Notes: a model not told the origin generated them from the sequence alone. Shown: positions 17,177-29,812, counted from the stretch's first letter. The stretch: DNA of 64,000 nt from Dietzia sp. ANT_WB102 (GCF_008369165.1 NZ_VOBA01000001.1:124001-188000), one strand, 5' to 3'. Translations and numbers: made by a program.

Positions 17177-17182
17177 TAGTCT
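17177..17182 (+). promoter_or_regulatory. -10 box of the adenylate cyclase gene, leaderless geometry
   Basis: TAGTCT lies seven bases before the ATG at 17190, with no ribosome site between. It is back-to-back with the holB -10 box, 47 bases apart. Confidence 0.5.
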
Positions 17183-17189
17183 GGGACCG

Positions 17190-18761
17190 ATGGAACGATG
17201 GGCTAGGTTGTTCAGGTGGCTGTGGGCCACGCCCTGGCCGGTCTATGCCTTGACGATGGTGCAGGCCAACATCATCGGCGCGGTCTTCGTGTTCGCGTTC
17301 CTACGCTTCGTCCTGCCGATGGACCGGTTCGTCGATCTCAACGAGTTCCGATTCCTCAACCAATACCTGTTCATCGGCTACCTTGTCCTGGCGTTCATCG
17401 GCGGGGTCATCGCCTCGACCCTCCTACTCCTCCCCGTCTTGAAGGTCGACCGTTCCGGCGCGGAGTTCGACGGCGCCATCCGGCGTCGCACCCTGCGGCT
17501 GCCACTCCACCAAGCGCTCATCTCGGGCGCCATGTGGGTGATCGGAACGGTGCTGTTCGTCGCCGTGAATGTGGGGCACTCCCCCAGGTTGGCGCTCATC
17601 GTCGCCGTGACCAGCCTCCTTGGCGGCAGCACGACGTGCCTGATCTCCTACCTCCAGGCCGAGCGGATCATGCGTCCGATCACTGTCCGCGCCCTGTCCC
17701 GCGGGGTGCCGGCGAACCGGCACGTCCCCGGGGTGCGTCGCCGGATCTTCCTGGGCTGGTCGCTCACCACGGTCATCCCGATCGCCGGCGCCCTGCTCAT
17801 CCTCACCGGCCACTGGTTCGGCCTGTTCGGCGACGACCCCGAATTGATCCTCGTTCCGCTCGCCGTGCTGGCCAGCGTCGCCGTGATCGCCGGAGCCATC
17901 GGCATGGGACTGGTCTCGGACTCGATCGCCGACCCGGTGCGTGAGATGCAGGCGGGCGTCAGTCGCGTCAAGCAGGGGGACCTCGAGACCCGCGTGACGA
18001 TCTACGACAGCTCTGAGATCGGCCGGCTCGCGCAGGGGTTCAACGAGATGGTGACGGGCCTGCAGGAACGCGAGGCCATCCAGGACCTGTTCGGTCGCTA
18101 CGTCGGCGAGGACGTCGCCCGCAACGCGCTCGAGCGTGGCACCGAACTCGGCGGTCAGGAACGCCAGGTCGCGGTGCTCTTCGTCGATCTCACCGGCTCG
18201 ACGGAGTTCGCGGCGGCGAATGACCCCGCCGAGGTGGTGTCCGTGCTCAACGAGTTCTTCCGGATTGCCGTCGAGTCCGTCGACTCCAACGGCGGATACA
18301 TCAACAAGTTCCAGGGTGACGCCCTACTCGCGGTATTCGGGGCACCGCTGGAGGTCGAGAACGAGGCTGGCCGCGCACTCCGAGCCGCGCGGGCGCTGCA
18401 GAGCCGGCTCACGGAGCTCTCACCGCTCTCGGCGGGGATCGGCGTCTCCTACGGCACCGTCATCGCTGGACACATCGGCCACGCCAAGCGGTTCGAGTAC
18501 ACGGTTATCGGCGACCCGGTCAACGAGGCCGCGCGACTCACGACGCTGGCCAAGATGGAGCAGGGACACGTCCTCGCCTCAGCGGCCGCGATCCATCAGG
18601 CCGACGCGCCCGAGGCGGCGCGCTGGGTACTGGGCCGCAGCGTCGAACTGCGCGGCCGCGGCATCATGACCCAGCTCGCCCGCCCGCTGCGACCGACCCT
18701 CGCGGATCGGTGGCAGGCGGGCACCGTCGCTCTGCGACCGGTCGACGACCCAGCGCACTGA
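17190..18761 (+). CDS. Membrane-anchored class III adenylate cyclase (Rv3645-like)
   Basis: A 523-residue protein with six membrane helices in the first ~250 residues, a HAMP linker (about 245-300, SDSIADPVREMQAGVSRV), and a C-terminal cyclase domain from about residue 325. The catalytic set looks complete: metal-binding Asp in FVDLTGST and in KFQGDALLAVFG, the adenine-selecting Lys in INKFQGD, the second selecting Asp in VIGDPVNEAARL, and the Asn and Arg of that same segment. It makes cAMP from ATP at the membrane. In M. tuberculosis the homologue is a main cAMP source linked to fatty-acid sensing and drug tolerance. It is convergent with topA, 18 bases apart. crp lies about 30 kb away in the same window. 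Confidence 0.92.
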   Translation: MERWARLFRWLWATPWPVYALTMVQANIIGAVFVFAFLRFVLPMDRFVDLNEFRFLNQYLFIGYLVLAFIGGVIASTLLLLPVLKVDRSGAEFDGAIRRRTLRLPLHQALISGAMWVIGTVLFVAVNVGHSPRLALIVAVTSLLGGSTTCLISYLQAERIMRPITVRALSRGVPANRHVPGVRRRIFLGWSLTTVIPIAGALLILTGHWFGLFGDDPELILVPLAVLASVAVIAGAIGMGLVSDSIADPVREMQAGVSRVKQGDLETRVTIYDSSEIGRLAQGFNEMVTGLQEREAIQDLFGRYVGEDVARNALERGTELGGQERQVAVLFVDLTGSTEFAAANDPAEVVSVLNEFFRIAVESVDSNGGYINKFQGDALLAVFGAPLEVENEAGRALRAARALQSRLTELSPLSAGIGVSYGTVIAGHIGHAKRFEYTVIGDPVNEAARLTTLAKMEQGHVLASAAAIHQADAPEAARWVLGRSVELRGRGIMTQLARPLRPTLADRWQAGTVALRPVDDPAH

Positions 18762-18779
18762 GTCCCCCGCTCCGGCGCG

Positions 18780-21758
<2,979 letters not shown>

Positions 21759-21843
21759 TGGAGTGCTCCCAACCTGCGCTGATCCGTCGCCGACGCCCAT
21801 CACCGGCGTCCGGTCCCGGCTACGGTACGCGTGCCGGGGCCCT

Positions 21844-21849
21844 TCTATA
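21844..21849 (-). promoter_or_regulatory. Possible -10 box of topA
   Basis: An AT-rich patch at 21843-21858 interrupts very GC-rich DNA upstream of topA. On the minus strand it offers TATAGA as a -10 box, about 85 bases before the GTG start. The -35 region is not clear. Confidence 0.35.
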
Positions 21850-22038
21850 GGAATTCATACCAGGAGAGATGCCCCCGACGAGAAACGCGCGTTACCCCGT
21901 GATCGACCCCACGGGGGGTGAGCGGCACCGCCCGCCGCCCCCCGGCGCTCCGCTGCCCGGGTTCCCGCAATCACCTCTATATGTACTGACTCCGCCGATT
22001 CCGGACTCGACGTCGTCCCCCGCACTGACCGGGCGCGA

Positions 22039-22068
22039 GTGACATTGATAGACCGATCGGTCTATAGT
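22039..22068 (+). promoter_or_regulatory. korAB promoter
   Basis: GTGACA (22039-22044) and TATAGT (22063-22068) with an 18-base spacer form a good sigma-A type promoter. Transcription would start near 22075, giving a leader of about 150 bases before korA. The rest of the 464-base gap between topA and korA shows no gene. Confidence 0.6.
22048..22065. promoter_or_regulatory. Perfect 18-bp palindrome, TetR-family operator, in the korAB promoter
   Basis: ATAGACCGATCGGTCTAT is a perfect 18-base palindrome that fills the spacer and enters the -10 box of the korAB promoter. It contains TAGAC-N6-GTCTA, the consensus reported for the TetR-family repressor McbR in Corynebacterium, and the GACCGATCGGTC core seen in many TetR operators. 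A bound dimer would block RNA polymerase. No TetR-type gene lies in this window, so the repressor is encoded elsewhere. Confidence 0.75.
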
Positions 22069-22222
22069 GCCGAGTAGCGATCACGTTCCGCTATTGCAAC
22101 CTGTTACAGTTTTGGCAATTCGGTCGTGGCCGCGGGTTGCGCCGGAATCGGCGTACCGTCGATGGCCGTACGGGACCCACGACACGCCCCGACTCATCAC
22201 GACTTTTTGGAGGTCAGCACCG

Positions 22223-24205
22223 GTGGGCAATGCGTCCAAGACCAAGCTGGACAAGGTGGTCATCCGCATTGCGGGTGACTCGGGTGACGGTATGCAGCTC
22301 GCCGGTGACCAGTTCACCTCCGAGGCCGCCGCCTTCGGTAACGACCTGGCGACCCAGCCCAACTACCCGGCCGAGATCCGCGCTCCCCAGGGCACCATCC
22401 ACGGTGTCTCGAGCTTCCAGATCCAGATCGCGGACTACGACATCCTCACGGCCGGTGACCGCCCCGATGTTCTGGTGGCGATGAACCCGGCAGCCCTCAA
22501 GGCCAACATCGACGACCTCCCCTCGGGCGGGATCCTCATCGTCAACTCCGACGAGTTCACCAAGCGCAATCTGACCAAGGTCGGCTACGAGTCCAACCCA
22601 CTGGGGTCGCCGGCCTTCGAGGCGTTCCAGGTGCACGAGGTCGCGATGAGTACGTTGACGATCGGCGCGGTCGAGAGTGTGGACATCGGCAAGAAGGACG
22701 CCGAGCGCTGCAAGAACATGTTCGCGCTGGGCCTGCTCATGTGGATGTACGGTCGCACGGTCGACTCGATTGAGAACTTCCTCTCCGACAAGTTCGGCAA
22801 GAAGCCGGCCATCCTCGAGGCCAACATCCTCGCGCTGCGGTCGGGCTGGAACTACGGAGAGACCACCGAGGCGTTCGCCTCGGAGTACGAGATCGCCCCC
22901 GCCAAGCTGCCCTCGGGCCGCTACCGCCAGGTCACCGGTAACACCGCCCTGGCCTACGGGCTGGTGACCGCCGGTAAGTCCGCCGAGATGCCGGTGTTCC
23001 TGGGCACCTACCCCATCACCCCGGCCTCCGACATCCTGCATGAACTGAGCAAGCTCAAGCAGTTCGACGTGACCACGTTCCAGGCCGAGGACGAGATCGC
23101 CGGGATCGGCGCGGCACTGGGCGCCTCCTACGGCGGAGCACTCGGCGTGACGTCGACTTCCGGCCCCGGCCTGGCGCTGAAGTCCGAGGCCATCGGGCTG
23201 GCGGTGATGACCGAACTACCACTGGTGGTCATCGACGTCCAGCGTGGCGGACCCTCGACCGGTCTGCCCACCAAGACCGAGCAGTCCGACCTGCTGCAGG
23301 CCCTGTTCGGCCGCAACGGCGAATCGCCCGTGGCCGTAGTGGCCCCGCAGTCGCCGGCCGACTGCTTCGAGATAGCGCGCGAGGCCGCCCGCATCGCGGT
23401 CACCTACCGCACCCCGGTCATCGTGCTGTCCGACGGCGCGATCGCCAACGGCTCGGAACCGTGGCTGCTGCCCGAGGTCTCCACGCTGCCGGCCATCGAG
23501 AAGAACCTCGCCACCGCGCCCGAAGGCGAGGACGCCCCGGCGTACCTGCCGTACGCCCGCGACCCGCAGACCCTCGCCCGCGACTGGGCGGTCCCGGGTG
23601 AGCCGGGCCTCGAGCACCGCATCGGCGGGCTCGAGAAGGCCAACGGCACCGGCAACATCTCCTACACGCCGGAGAATCACGACCTCATGACCCGGACCCG
23701 CGCGCTGCGGATCGCGCGGATCGACGTGCCGGACCTCGAGGTCGACGACCCCACGGACGACGCCGACGTGCTGGTCGTGGGTTGGGGCTCGTCCTACGGG
23801 CCCATTGGCGAGGCCGTTCGCCGCGCCCGTGCCAACGGTCACCGCGTGGCCCGAGCGCACGTGCGTCACCTCAATCCCCTGCCCCACAACATCGCCGACG
23901 TGCTCGGGAAGTACCGGCGTATCCTGGTTCCGGAGATGAACCTGGGCCAGCTGGCGATGCTGCTCAAGGCCCGGTTCCCCGCCGACATCCAGCCCATCAC
24001 GAAGGTGCACGGCATGGCCTTCTCCGCGGAAGAGCTGCAGACCGCCATCGAGGCCGAGTTCGCCGGCCGCCTGACCCACACCGAGCACGACAAGTACCGC
24101 TTGGCGCTCGACGGGGTCATCACCACCACCGGTGAGCCCGCGGCCCCCGCTCCTCGGGTCGGCCACACCGCAACCGGCACCGCCACCGCCAACCGAACCC
24201 GCTGA
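22223..24205 (+). CDS. korA: 2-oxoglutarate:ferredoxin oxidoreductase, alpha (gamma-alpha fused) subunit
   Basis: A 660-residue subunit with an N-terminal gamma-type domain (RIAGDSGDGMQLAGDQFTS near the start, about residues 1-190) fused to the pyrimidine-binding alpha domain (AYGLVTAGKSAEMPVFLGTYPITPASDILHEL region) and the ESEAIGLAVMTELPLV-like core, here KSEAIGLAVMTELPLVVIDVQRGGPSTGLPT. Length and fusion fit mycobacterial KorA. With KorB it converts 2-oxoglutarate and CoA to succinyl-CoA while reducing ferredoxin. The GTG at 22223 has GGAGG nine bases upstream. It is followed 24 bases later by korB. No ferredoxin gene is nearby. In M. tuberculosis korAB lies elsewhere, so its place here is lineage-specific. 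Confidence 0.93.
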   Translation: MGNASKTKLDKVVIRIAGDSGDGMQLAGDQFTSEAAAFGNDLATQPNYPAEIRAPQGTIHGVSSFQIQIADYDILTAGDRPDVLVAMNPAALKANIDDLPSGGILIVNSDEFTKRNLTKVGYESNPLGSPAFEAFQVHEVAMSTLTIGAVESVDIGKKDAERCKNMFALGLLMWMYGRTVDSIENFLSDKFGKKPAILEANILALRSGWNYGETTEAFASEYEIAPAKLPSGRYRQVTGNTALAYGLVTAGKSAEMPVFLGTYPITPASDILHELSKLKQFDVTTFQAEDEIAGIGAALGASYGGALGVTSTSGPGLALKSEAIGLAVMTELPLVVIDVQRGGPSTGLPTKTEQSDLLQALFGRNGESPVAVVAPQSPADCFEIAREAARIAVTYRTPVIVLSDGAIANGSEPWLLPEVSTLPAIEKNLATAPEGEDAPAYLPYARDPQTLARDWAVPGEPGLEHRIGGLEKANGTGNISYTPENHDLMTRTRALRIARIDVPDLEVDDPTDDADVLVVGWGSSYGPIGEAVRRARANGHRVARAHVRHLNPLPHNIADVLGKYRRILVPEMNLGQLAMLLKARFPADIQPITKVHGMAFSAEELQTAIEAEFAGRLTHTEHDKYRLALDGVITTTGEPAAPAPRVGHTATGTATANRTR

Positions 24206-24229
24206 CCTGCGAGCGAGGAGAGGATCCCC

Positions 24230-25309
24230 ATGACCCCCACCGATTCCGGACTCGTCGGCAGCCCGCTGCCGCTCGACGCCCTGGCCTCGGTGCCCAAGGC
24301 CCCCGAGGGCTCGGCACCGCAGAAGCCAAAGGACTACACGTCTGACCAGGAGGTGCGCTGGTGCCCGGGCTGTGGTGACTACGTCATCCTGGCCACCATC
24401 CGTGCCCTTCTGCCCAAGCTCGGCCTCAAGCGCGAGAACATCACGTTCATCTCCGGCATCGGCTGCTCGAGCCGCTTTCCGTACTACCTCGAGACCTACG
24501 GGATGCACTCGATCCACGGCCGCGCCCCGGCGATCGCCACCGGGCTGGCCACCGCCCGTCCCGACCAGTCGGTGTGGGTGGTCACTGGTGACGGTGACGC
24601 CATGTCGATCGGCGGCAACCACCTGATCCACACGCTGCGCCGCAACGTGAACATGAACATTCTGCTGTTCAACAACCGGATCTACGGCCTGACCAAGGGG
24701 CAGTACTCGCCGACCTCGGAGACGGGCAAGATCACCAAGTCCAGCCCGATGGGTTCGCTGGACCACCCGTTCAACACCCTGTCGCTGGCCCTGGGCGCCC
24801 AGGGCACCTTCGTCGCCCGCGCTCTCGACTCGGACCGCAAGGGGCTCACCGAGGTCCTTGAGGCTGCCGCCCACCACCGCGGCACCAGCTTCGTGGAGAT
24901 CATGCAGGACTGCCCGATCTTCAACGACGGCTCGTTCGACCTGCTACGCAAGGAAGACGCCGCCGACCACCTCATCCCGGTGCGCCACGGCGAGAAGATC
25001 GTGTTCGGCGACGAGGGACAGCACTGCGTCGTCCGCCGCGGCTTCTCTCTCGCCGTCGCCGCGACCGCGGACGTGGACGAGGCAGACATCATCGTCCACG
25101 ACGCCTACACCGACGACCCCACCTACGCTCACGCCCTGGCCACACTGTCCAGCCAGGACCTCGAGTACACGGTCACCGGCATCATCCGGCAGGTGCGACG
25201 CGACACCTACGACGACCTCGCCCGCGGCCAGGTCGCCGCTGCCAAGGAGACTGCCACCAGCGATCTGCAGGCCCTGCTCGACGGCCCCAACACCTGGACC
25301 GTCGACTAG
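24230..25309 (+). CDS. korB: 2-oxoglutarate:ferredoxin oxidoreductase, beta subunit
   Basis: A 359-residue thiamine-diphosphate and iron-sulfur subunit. The N-terminus has WCPGCGDYVI, with two of the Cys ligands of the [4Fe-4S] cluster, and GIGCSSRFPYY follows with the third. The thiamine-diphosphate motif is GDGDAMSIGGNH...NVNMNILLFNN. A GAGAGGAT site precedes the ATG at 24230. It functions with KorA as an oxygen-tolerant alternative to the 2-oxoglutarate dehydrogenase complex. The two are an operon under the palindrome-bearing promoter upstream of korA. Confidence 0.94.
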   Translation: MTPTDSGLVGSPLPLDALASVPKAPEGSAPQKPKDYTSDQEVRWCPGCGDYVILATIRALLPKLGLKRENITFISGIGCSSRFPYYLETYGMHSIHGRAPAIATGLATARPDQSVWVVTGDGDAMSIGGNHLIHTLRRNVNMNILLFNNRIYGLTKGQYSPTSETGKITKSSPMGSLDHPFNTLSLALGAQGTFVARALDSDRKGLTEVLEAAAHHRGTSFVEIMQDCPIFNDGSFDLLRKEDAADHLIPVRHGEKIVFGDEGQHCVVRRGFSLAVAATADVDEADIIVHDAYTDDPTYAHALATLSSQDLEYTVTGIIRQVRRDTYDDLARGQVAAAKETATSDLQALLDGPNTWTVD

Positions 25310-25364
25310 GGCCGTCGTCGCGGACGGGGGCGCGCCCCTCGCCGCGTCAACGGCGCCGACACAC

Positions 25365-25380
25365 CCGCCCGCGGGGGCGG
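25365..25380. terminator. Short GC hairpin between korB and the NRDE gene
   Basis: CCGCCC and GGGCGG pair around a four-base loop in the 79-base gap between two convergent genes. There is no T-run, so it is a weak but well-placed terminator candidate. Confidence 0.35.
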
Positions 25381-25388
25381 TCACCAGG

Positions 25389-26174
25389 TCAGATGCGCTC
25401 GGTGACCGTCCCCGTAACGCGTCCACGGGCGTCCCACGTGCGCTCCACCACGTCGGCCGTGCCGTGCTGGTCAATTCGTACGGCGGTGGTCGACCGGGTG
25501 CCGTACTGGCGACCGAGGCGGACGAACCGCGACGACAGTCGCCATTCGTGGGTGAGGGGCACGCCCGTGCGCGGCATCTTCCACGGGGATGCCGGCCGGC
25601 GGTCGGCGAGCACATCCAGCAGCGTCTCTGACCATTCCGGGCCCGTCATCGCGTCGGTGCTCATGAGCGCCCGCACATCGTGGACCGCGCCCACCACCTT
25701 CGGCCAGGGAGTGTCCAGGGACGCATTCGACAACCCGTGAACGCCGATCCCGAGCGGTAATGGGCCGCGCGTGGAGCGGTTGGAGGCCCACCACATCCGG
25801 TCCAGGTCACCGGCCAGGAGGTTCACGGGCCCGTAGCGGTCGAGATCGTCGACGACGTGGTGGGCGAACTCCGTGACGGGCACCGGCCCGGTGAGCGCAT
25901 CGAGCGGCAGCTCGCCACGGGATGCGGGGGCGGGTTGCGAAGGCCCGGCCTCACGCACGTTGGTCACCGCCGCGAATCGTCCACCCGGTGCCACGGCGAG
26001 CCAGGTCCCGCCCGCGGACACGTCCCGGCCGGCGACGACGCCCCCGACCCCGTCCCGGTCGGCGACCCACTCGTGCAACGGCTCGGTCGGCCGACTCAGG
26101 ACCTCGTCCCGGTTGGCCACCACGATCAGCGGGTAGAGGGGGTGGACCCGGCGGGCGATGACCAACATGCACAT
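25389..26174 (-). CDS. NRDE-family protein (TANGO2-like)
   Basis: A 261-residue protein starting Met-Cys-Met-Leu and carrying the eponymous motif VANRDEVLSRPT near residue 20, with DVSAGGTWLAV and the FAAVTNVRE segment after it. The family resembles Ntn-hydrolases with Cys2 as possible nucleophile after Met removal. Eukaryotic TANGO2 has been linked to haem and lipid handling, but the bacterial role is unknown. TACCGT lies six bases before the ATG, predicting a leaderless transcript. It is convergent with korB. Confidence 0.88.
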   Translation of the reverse strand: MCMLVIARRVHPLYPLIVVANRDEVLSRPTEPLHEWVADRDGVGGVVAGRDVSAGGTWLAVAPGGRFAAVTNVREAGPSQPAPASRGELPLDALTGPVPVTEFAHHVVDDLDRYGPVNLLAGDLDRMWWASNRSTRGPLPLGIGVHGLSNASLDTPWPKVVGAVHDVRALMSTDAMTGPEWSETLLDVLADRRPASPWKMPRTGVPLTHEWRLSSRFVRLGRQYGTRSTTAVRIDQHGTADVVERTWDARGRVTGTVTERI

Positions 26175-26180
26175 ACCCCC

Positions 26181-26186
26181 ACGGTA
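26181..26186 (-). promoter_or_regulatory. -10 box of the NRDE gene, leaderless geometry
   Basis: On the minus strand TACCGT lies six bases before the ATG at 26174. It has the TANNNT form and no ribosome site is needed or seen. Confidence 0.5.
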
Positions 26187-26254
26187 CTTCCGGCGGAGTC
26201 AACGCAGCGCAAACCCCGCGGCCACAACACGGACCTAGCGGGGACGCCGCGGCA

Positions 26255-26842
26255 CTAACCGGGCCAGTGCTCCGGGGGCGCGCCGGCGGGCGCAGGGCCA
26301 ATGCTCTGTGCCAGTCGCGCGCGGGCGCGCGCCGTGCCGAGCCGCAGCAGCGGCCCACCGCCCTTGGGGCCGACATACGTCGTCCGGATCCCGACGCGGT
26401 CCAGGGCTGCGCGGAGCGCGTCACGTCGGGGCGCATGGTGCTCCGCCACGGCGTCAATGCCCAGCTCGACCGCTCCCCCGTCCGTGCTGCGGCCAGCGGT
26501 GAGAACCCAGAGGCGCAGCGCACCGGCGGAGGGCGTCCATCCCTCCGGCACCGCGGTGACGGCGCCACGCCGCCACCGGCGTACGACCGGGACGAGGGCC
26601 GGGGTTCGTGCAGTGGACACCGTGCACCGGCCGTCCGGACCCGCATCCGAGCGAACCGGCTCGAGACCCGCCTCAGCCAGGAGAATCTCCAGAGCGTCCG
26701 CCCGCCAGGCCGCGTCGAGGGCGACGGACACCTGAGCGAGCCCGCCCGCCAGGGTGGACTGGCCCCGGGCGGCCAACGCCCCCTCTAGATCCGAGGGCTC
26801 CGGGACGTGGTCGTCCGCGGCGAAGAACGACAGCTGCGTCAC
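26255..26842 (-). CDS. Conserved hypothetical protein (Rv3647c position)
   Basis: A 195-residue soluble protein starting VTQLSFFAADDHVPEPSDLEG from a GTG. It lacks membrane segments or a signal peptide. The sequence is Ala/Gly/Arg-rich with ordinary globular composition, and two segments (GIRTTYVGPKGGGPLLRLGTARARARLA near the end) look conserved, but I recognise no domain. By position between cspA and topA it matches the conserved Rv3647c of M. tuberculosis, whose function is unknown. It lies about 90 bases downstream of cspA, separated by a strong hairpin, so it has its own promoter or depends on readthrough. Confidence 0.72.
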   Translation of the reverse strand: MTQLSFFAADDHVPEPSDLEGALAARGQSTLAGGLAQVSVALDAAWRADALEILLAEAGLEPVRSDAGPDGRCTVSTARTPALVPVVRRWRRGAVTAVPEGWTPSAGALRLWVLTAGRSTDGGAVELGIDAVAEHHAPRRDALRAALDRVGIRTTYVGPKGGGPLLRLGTARARARLAQSIGPAPAGAPPEHWPG

Positions 26843-26877
26843 GGACGAAAGCCTACGGTCGACCCCCGACACATCGC

Positions 26878-26910
26878 GAGGCCCCCACCCGCGCGTGCGG
26901 TGGGGGCCTC
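26878..26910 (-). terminator. Strong hairpin after cspA
   Basis: GAGGCCCCCACC and GGTGGGGGCCTC form a perfect 12-bp stem with a 9-base loop, 21 bases after the cspA stop. There is no T-run, which is usual for actinobacterial terminators. Confidence 0.65.
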
Positions 26911-26930
26911 GCCGAGATCGACCGGATCGG

Positions 26931-27134
26931 TCAGATGGCGCGGACCTCCTGGGCCTGCGGTCCCTTCTGCCCCTCGCCGACCTCGAACTCGACGCGCTGG
27001 TTCTCCTCGAGCGACTTGAAGCCCGAGCCCTCGATGGAGGAGTAGTGGACGAAGAGGTCGGCGGATCCGTCCTCAGGGGCGATGAACCCGTAGCCCTTCT
27101 CCGCGTTGAACCACTTGACGGTGCCCTGTGCCAT
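26931..27134 (-). CDS. cspA: Cold-shock protein
   Basis: A 67-residue single cold-shock domain starting [18 protein letters not shown]. The RNA-binding motifs RNP1 (KGYGFI) and RNP2 (LFVHY) are both present. It binds single-stranded RNA and DNA and relieves secondary structure. An AAGGA site lies about 11 bases before the ATG at 27134. The 273-base space up to the divergent helicase holds a leader for cspA with several GC-rich inverted segments but no further gene. It matches the cspA (Rv3648c) next to the helicase Rv3649. Confidence 0.95.
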   Translation of the reverse strand: MAQGTVKWFNAEKGYGFIAPEDGSADLFVHYSSIEGSGFKSLEENQRVEFEVGEGQKGPQAQEVRAI

Positions 27135-27395
27135 ATCTGATGCGTTCCTTTTCCGTACTGCCAGGTGCGACTCGCGGGATGGCCACGCGTGTCGGGCCGG
27201 CGACCCCGGCCGCGGCTGCCCGCGGACGGTGATGACGACCGGCTCCAGTACACCATGACGGCAGCAGGAGGAGAACAGATCCGGGGCAGGACGCTCGCAC
27301 CCGACGGGAATTCGCTGCCGCCCGCCGGCCGCCCCCACCCGCGGCGGCTGCCCGCGCTCCCACCCGGCGAGGCGGTCAGAACGCCGCGCTCCCTC

Positions 27396-27401
27396 TACGG
27401 T
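27396..27401 (+). promoter_or_regulatory. -10 box of the helicase gene, leaderless geometry
   Basis: TACGGT lies six bases before the GTG at 27408. This supports the GTG as both transcription and translation start and argues against longer starts from 27165. Confidence 0.5.
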
Positions 27402-27407
27402 CGAGGG

Positions 27408-29735
27408 GTGACGACTTACGGACGCGAACTCCTGGGCCACCTGCTCGAGCAGATGCCGGCCGGGCCGTCGCCGCTCACACATGCCGTGGACCTGCCCGCC
27501 CGCGACGCCCGGTATGACGACTGGCCTTCCTGGACTCACCCCGGTCTGGCCGACGAGCTACGCGGCCGCGGGGTCGACCGCCCGTGGGCTCACCAGGTGG
27601 CCACGGCCGAACACGCCCACGCCGGCCGCAACGTGGTGGTCGCGACGGGCACCGCGTCGGGCAAGTCCCTCGGTTACCAACTGCCCGCGCTCAGCGCGCT
27701 CGCGGCGGACCGCAACGCCTGCGTGCTGTACCTGGCCCCGACCAAGGCCCTCGGGCAGGACCAGCTGTCGTCTGTCATCTCACTGGTGGACGCCGTGCCC
27801 GCGCTCTCCCACGTGGCACCTGCCTCCTACGACGGTGACACCCCGACCGATGCCCGACCCTGGATCCGGGAGAACTCCAGATGGATCGTCACCAATCCCG
27901 ACATGCTCCACCTGTCATTGCTCGGCAGGGCCCGGCAATGGACTCGGATTCTTCGGGGGCTCCGTTTTGTCGTCGTCGATGAATGTCATTCCTACCGTGG
28001 CGTGTTCGGCTCCAACGTCGCCCTCGTCCTGCGCCGGCTCGACCGCCTCGCACGGGCGCTCGGTGCTGCCCCGACATTTATCCTGGCCTCGGCCACCACC
28101 TCGGACGCCGGCGTCGCCGCGACCACTCTGGTCGGCCGCGACTGCGTGGAGGTCACCGACGACGCCTCTCCACAGGGCGGGCGGACCGTCGCCCTGTGGG
28201 AGCCGCCGCTGATGGAGGGCCTGTCCGGCGAACATGGGGCCCCTGTCCGGCGGCCCGCGCCGGTCGAGGCGTCCACACTGATGGCCACCCTCGTCGCCGA
28301 GGGCGCGCGGACCCTGACCTTCGTCCGGTCCCGGGCTGGCGCCGAGTCCACCGCGCTGCGCGCCCGCGAACGGTTGGCCTCCGAGCATGGCGCCCGCGGC
28401 CGCGAACTGGCCGGACGGATCGCCGCCTACCGCGCCGGGTACCTCGCCGACGACCGCCGCGCCCTCGAGCGCGGCCTCGCCGACGGGGAGCTGGTGGGGG
28501 TGGCGTCGACGTCGGCGCTTGAGCTGGGCGTGGACATTTCCGGGCTCGACGCCGTGGTCAGCGCCGGCTTCCCGGGCACCATCGCCTCGTTCTGGCAGCA
28601 GGCCGGACGTGCCGGGCGTCGCGGGCAGGGCGCGCTCGTGATGCTGGTGGCACGGGACGACCCGCTGGACACCTACCTGGTCCACCACCCCGAGGCGCTT
28701 CTGGGCCGCCCGGTCGAAGCAACCGTCACCGATCCCCGCAACCCGGTTCTCCTGGCCGGGCAGCTGCGGTGTGCTGTGAGCGAGCGGCCGATGTCTCACG
28801 AGGAGGCCCGGGCGTGGGGCGCCACCGAAGTGCTGGAACGGCTCGCCGACGACGGGCTGGTGCGGCGTCGGCCGGCCGGCTGGTACCCGGCCGCCGACGA
28901 CCACAACCCGCACACCGAGGTCGACATCCGCGGCACGGGCGGGGCCGAGGTGGTGATCGTCGACGCCGCCGACGGACGCATGCTTGGCACGATCGACTCC
29001 GTCCGTGCCCGCTCCCAGGTCCATCCGGGGGCGCTTTACCTGCACCAGGGCGAGTCGTTTGTTGTGGACGAGTTGAACCTGGAGGATGGCCTCGCGCTGT
29101 GTCACCCGGAGGTGCCGGAGTGGACAACCAGTGCGCGCGAGCAGGTGTCGATCGACCTGGTGGACACCCTGGAGTCGGTGCCCGCCGGCCCGGTCACACT
29201 CTCGCTGGCCGACGTGGAGGTGACCACCCGCGTCACCGGCTACCAACGACGGCTGCGCGGCGGCGAGATCCTGGACGTGACCCCACTGGATCTGCCCGAG
29301 ACGACGCTGGCCACGCGGGCCGTGATCTACACGCTCGCCCCACAGCTGCTGCGGGTCGCCGGGCTGGAGGAGGCGGATTGGCCGGGCGCGTTGCACGCGG
29401 CCGAGCATGCCGCGATCGGGTTGCTGCCACTGGTGGCGACGTGCGACCGCTGGGATATCGGTGGGGTGTCGACCGCCCTGCACCCGGACACCGGACTACC
29501 CACGGTGTTCGTCTACGACGGCTACGCCGGTGGTGCGGGATTCGCCGAGCGCGGATTCCGGCGCGCCACCTCGTGGCTGGGCGCGACACTGGCCGCGATC
29601 CGCTCCTGCGAGTGCGAGTCCGGCTGTCCCTCCTGCATCCAGTCACCCAAATGCGGCAACGGCAACGACCCCCTGTCCAAGCCGGGCGCGATCGCGCTGC
29701 TCACCGAGGTGGTGGGACAACTCCGGGCGGTCTGA
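27408..29735 (+). CDS. DEAD/DEAH-box helicase with C-terminal Cys cluster (MrfA/YprA-like)
   Basis: A 775-residue superfamily 2 helicase. Motif I is GTASGKS near residue 82, motif II is VVDECHSY, and the second RecA domain has [17 protein letters not shown] and [10 protein letters not shown] (motif VI). The C-terminal DUF1998-type region ends in four Cys arranged C-x-C-x3-C-x2-C with a later Cys in SPKCGNGND, the zinc or metal site of MrfA, a DNA repair helicase of Bacillus that acts on mitomycin damage. A similar DNA repair role is likely. Length and position match Rv3649 next to cspA. Confidence 0.92.
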   Translation: MTTYGRELLGHLLEQMPAGPSPLTHAVDLPARDARYDDWPSWTHPGLADELRGRGVDRPWAHQVATAEHAHAGRNVVVATGTASGKSLGYQLPALSALAADRNACVLYLAPTKALGQDQLSSVISLVDAVPALSHVAPASYDGDTPTDARPWIRENSRWIVTNPDMLHLSLLGRARQWTRILRGLRFVVVDECHSYRGVFGSNVALVLRRLDRLARALGAAPTFILASATTSDAGVAATTLVGRDCVEVTDDASPQGGRTVALWEPPLMEGLSGEHGAPVRRPAPVEASTLMATLVAEGARTLTFVRSRAGAESTALRARERLASEHGARGRELAGRIAAYRAGYLADDRRALERGLADGELVGVASTSALELGVDISGLDAVVSAGFPGTIASFWQQAGRAGRRGQGALVMLVARDDPLDTYLVHHPEALLGRPVEATVTDPRNPVLLAGQLRCAVSERPMSHEEARAWGATEVLERLADDGLVRRRPAGWYPAADDHNPHTEVDIRGTGGAEVVIVDAADGRMLGTIDSVRARSQVHPGALYLHQGESFVVDELNLEDGLALCHPEVPEWTTSAREQVSIDLVDTLESVPAGPVTLSLADVEVTTRVTGYQRRLRGGEILDVTPLDLPETTLATRAVIYTLAPQLLRVAGLEEADWPGALHAAEHAAIGLLPLVATCDRWDIGGVSTALHPDTGLPTVFVYDGYAGGAGFAERGFRRATSWLGATLAAIRSCECESGCPSCIQSPKCGNGNDPLSKPGAIALLTEVVGQLRAV

Positions 29736-29812
29736 TCTCCTCCCAGTCCTCGTCGGCCCCGCCTGGGCAATTGCGGTGCACGGATCCGTCCGTGTCCTGG
29801 CGCCCGATGGGT

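Noticed and set aside
22048-22065. The palindrome as a transcription terminator
   Set aside because: It has no loop, lies within a good promoter and is far from any gene end, so an operator is more likely.
23216-24877. A 553-codon minus-strand open frame across korA and korB
   Set aside because: It is antisense to two genes with full cofactor motifs and has biased Val/Gly/Arg composition. No motif is seen.
27915-29483. A 522-codon minus-strand open frame inside the helicase gene
   Set aside because: Antisense shadow of a well-supported helicase. No domain is recognisable.
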